From NCBI GenBank assembly GCA_937858165.1, contig CALLZA010000942.1:1-6970 (forward strand): a DNA stretch of 6,970 bases, written 5' to 3'. The DNA is from an uncultured Ardenticatenia bacterium. GTDB lineage: Bacteria; Chloroflexota; Anaerolineae; Promineifilales; Promineifilaceae. The position numbers and the translations under genes are program-made. Of this stretch, positions 5,575-6,970 are shown piece by piece (positions within the stretch are counted from its first letter, which is position 1; each line of letters begins with the position of its first letter). Below the pieces are notes generated by a model. That model saw only the letters and a list, made by a program, of their open reading frames with translations. It was not told where the DNA came from and ran no database searches.

Positions 5575-6708
5575 ATGGAACCGGTGACTCTGATCGCGAC
5601 GGCCAAGTTTGGGCTGGAGGCAGTGGTGAAGCGGGAAGTGCTGGCGCTGGGCTTCGATGAGGTGCGCGTCAGCGAGGGGCGGGTGGTATTTGCGGCGACG
5701 CTCGACGGCATTCCGCGGGCCAACCTGTGGCTGCGCTGCGCCGACCGGGTGTTGTTGTGGGTGGGGGAGTTTACCGCCGTTACCTTCGACGAACTGTATG
5801 AGCAGACGCGGGCGTTGCCCTGGGAGCGGTGGATTGCGCCGGACGGCCGTTTTCCGGTCAATGCGCGGGCAGTCCATTCTGCGTTGCAGAGTGAGCGCAG
5901 TTGCCAGGCGATTGTGAAGAAGGCGGTAGCGGAGCGACTCGCGGCGGCCCATGGTGTCGCGGTTCTGCCGGAGACGGGGGCCGACTACGGCATTCAGGTA
6001 ACCATTCGCCAGAACCGGGCGCTGCTTACGCTGGACACGTCCGGGGACGGGTTGCACAAGCGGGGGTACCGGGCCGAGGCGGGGGCTGCGCCGCTGACAG
6101 AGACGTTGGCGGCGGCGCTGGTATTGCTCTCGTTCTGGGACAGGGACCGCCTGCTGATTGACCCGATGTGCGGCTCCGGCACCATCCTGATCGAGGCGGC
6201 GATGATTGGGCGGCGGCTGGCTCCCGGACTGCGGCGAGCGTTTGCCGCGGAGCGATGGCCCGCACTGGAGGAGGGGCTTTGGCAGGCGGCACGGCAGGCG
6301 GCGGCGGCTGTCGACCGGCCGGGCGAGTTGGCGCTGTTCGGCTATGACCGGGACGCGAAGGCGATCCGCATCGCCAAACAGAACGCCGCGCTAGCCGGGG
6401 TGGGGGATGACATTACGTTCGAGCAGAAGGCGCTGGCTGATCTATGGATTGACCAGGAGCACGGCATTCTGATCTCTAACCCGCCTTATGGCCGGCGGAT
6501 GGCGGAGTTTAGGGAGATCAACACGCTCTACATCACGCTGAACAAGATGATGCGCAAGAAGCAGGGGTGGTCGGTCTATATCCTGACGGCTGACGAGAGG
6601 TTTCCCGACTACTTCAAGCGCGGCCGCCCCGACCGGGTGCGTAAGCTATTCAACGGTAATATCCGGGTGGATTACTTCCAGTATCATGGGGAGAAACAAA
6701 AGGCCTGA
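5575..6708 (+). CDS. ypsC: THUMP-domain class I SAM-dependent RNA N2-guanine methyltransferase (YpsC/RlmL family)
   Basis: A 377-residue protein predicted to methylate a guanine N2 in RNA, most likely 23S rRNA, using S-adenosylmethionine; E. coli RlmL makes m2G2445. The N-terminus MEPVTLIATAKFGLEAVV aligns with the start of Bacillus YpsC as I remember it, which is why ATG 5575 is preferred over GTG 5536. A ferredoxin-like/THUMP RNA-binding region spans about 1..165, ending TLDTSGDGLHKRGYR. PLTETLAAALVLLS leads into the Rossmann fold. The SAM-binding motif is DPMCGSGT (196..203), the acidic motif-II strand is FGYDRD (255..260), and the catalytic NPPY is at 302..305. The tail RKLFNGNIRVDYFQYHG (356..372) also matches YpsC. 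Length is normal, and the second (RlmK-like) domain of E. coli RlmL is absent. No close Shine-Dalgarno precedes this ATG. It probably forms its own unit, separated from the glycan genes by the palindromic elements. The exact target base is not established from sequence. Confidence 0.93.
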   Translation: MEPVTLIATAKFGLEAVVKREVLALGFDEVRVSEGRVVFAATLDGIPRANLWLRCADRVLLWVGEFTAVTFDELYEQTRALPWERWIAPDGRFPVNARAVHSALQSERSCQAIVKKAVAERLAAAHGVAVLPETGADYGIQVTIRQNRALLTLDTSGDGLHKRGYRAEAGAAPLTETLAAALVLLSFWDRDRLLIDPMCGSGTILIEAAMIGRRLAPGLRRAFAAERWPALEEGLWQAARQAAAAVDRPGELALFGYDRDAKAIRIAKQNAALAGVGDDITFEQKALADLWIDQEHGILISNPPYGRRMAEFREINTLYITLNKMMRKKQGWSVYILTADERFPDYFKRGRPDRVRKLFNGNIRVDYFQYHGEKQKA

Positions 6709-6808
6709 CAAGGGTATCTCCCGGAAACATCGACAATTGTCCGCTAAGGTCCGTCCGGAAAGCGTTGATCGTAATAGCAGTAGGTCTCGTCTTCATAGCC
6801 TCTGAATC
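6709..6808 (+). other. Intergenic genomic sequence, no gene seen
   Basis: The last 100 nt of true insert. It holds a 10-bp palindrome GACAATTGTC (6732..6741) and two copies of CCGGAAA (6721..6727, 6755..6761). There is no T-tailed terminator and no ORF of merit on either strand. Confidence 0.6.
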
Positions 6809-6878
6809 CTGTCTCTTATACACATCTGACGCTGCCGACGAGCGATCTAGTGTAGATCTCGGTGGTCGCCGTATCATT
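6809..6878 (-). other. Untrimmed Nextera i5/P5 adapter (non-genomic)
   Basis: 6809..6827 is the complement of the Tn5 mosaic end (CTGTCTCTTATACACATCT) and 6828..6841 completes the read-1 primer. 6842..6849 (GCGATCTA) is the complement of index TAGATCGC of Nextera N501/S501. 6850..6878 is the complement of the 29-nt P5 oligo. The adapter is complete to its last base. Confidence 0.98.
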
Positions 6879-6970
6879 AAAAAAAAAAAACAATGAAAAT
6901 AAAAGAAACGAACAACAACTTAAAAAAAAAAATAAAAGAAAAAAGGGAAACAAAGCACGGAGTGTAAAAG
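6879..6970. other. A-rich sequencing read-through tail (artefact)
   Basis: 92 nt composed almost wholly of A with scattered other bases, beginning exactly after the final base of P5. Illumina reads that run off the end of the template give such A-rich calls, so this is instrument noise assembled into the contig and not a poly(A) tract or an AT-rich locus. Confidence 0.92.

Noticed and set aside
5529..5660. Small ORF (43 residues) with ATG 2 nt after AGGAGGGG
   Set aside because: SD spacing is too short, composition is random-like, and it overlaps the methyltransferase start in another frame. A regulatory leader is possible but unsupported.
6650..6877. 75-residue minus-strand ORF
   Set aside because: Its first third is the adapter complement, giving the known contaminant peptide MIRRPPRST...SDVYKRQ; the rest lies antisense to the methyltransferase end and the spacer.
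6879..6970. Poly(A) tail or AT-rich origin
   Set aside because: It begins exactly after the last base of the P5 adapter, so it cannot be genomic.

Overview
This window is a high-GC bacterial fragment of about 6.77 kb (44..6808) that still carries untrimmed Illumina Nextera library sequence at both ends. Positions 1..43 are the end of a P7/i7 adapter. Positions 6809..6878 are a complete i5/P5 adapter, and 6879..6970 are A-rich read-through that is not genomic. The organism is probably an uncultured bacterium from a metagenome. High GC, a run of GT4 glycosyltransferases around a secreted FG-GAP/VCBS protein, a C-terminus of the type ending LPFVV, and a YpsC-like methyltransferase would fit Chloroflexota (Anaerolineae-like). 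That placement is inference from gene style and no marker gene is present.

Layout, all on the + strand: (1) the C-terminal half of a GT4 glycosyltransferase (44..665), cut off by the left adapter; (2) a 72-nt gap with a small stem-loop and a short heptamer repeat; (3) a secreted protein with eight FG-GAP/VCBS beta-propeller repeats and a C-terminal Ig/BACON-like domain (738..2726); (4) two complete GT4 glycosyltransferases (2742..3998 and 4004..5263), following at 15-nt and 5-nt gaps; (5) a 311-nt intergenic region (5264..5574) dominated by two palindromic elements; (6) a THUMP-domain RNA N2-guanine methyltransferase of the YpsC/RlmL family (5575..6708); (7) 100 nt of featureless genomic sequence before the adapter.

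Genes 1 to 4 look like part of a surface polysaccharide or glycan assembly locus. The GT4 enzymes would add successive sugars in the cytoplasm, and the VCBS protein would be exported and act at the cell surface, perhaps as a glycan-binding or adhesive partner. The methyltransferase is a housekeeping rRNA-modification gene and probably a separate transcription unit. A TACAAT box 7 nt before its ATG suggests its own promoter and a leaderless mRNA.

The most unusual sequence is 5273..5519. A 74-nt near-perfect hairpin built from CGCGGAT-type units ends exactly where a 174-nt palindrome of palindromes begins. That second element has 18-bp terminal inverted repeats starting with TA, four internal hairpins spaced 31 to 34 nt apart with TTAAAA or TTCA loops, mirror-paired linkers and a central 12-bp GC palindrome. 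It looks like a MITE/REP-type mobile element or a structured RNA/DNA element and deserves a genome-wide search.
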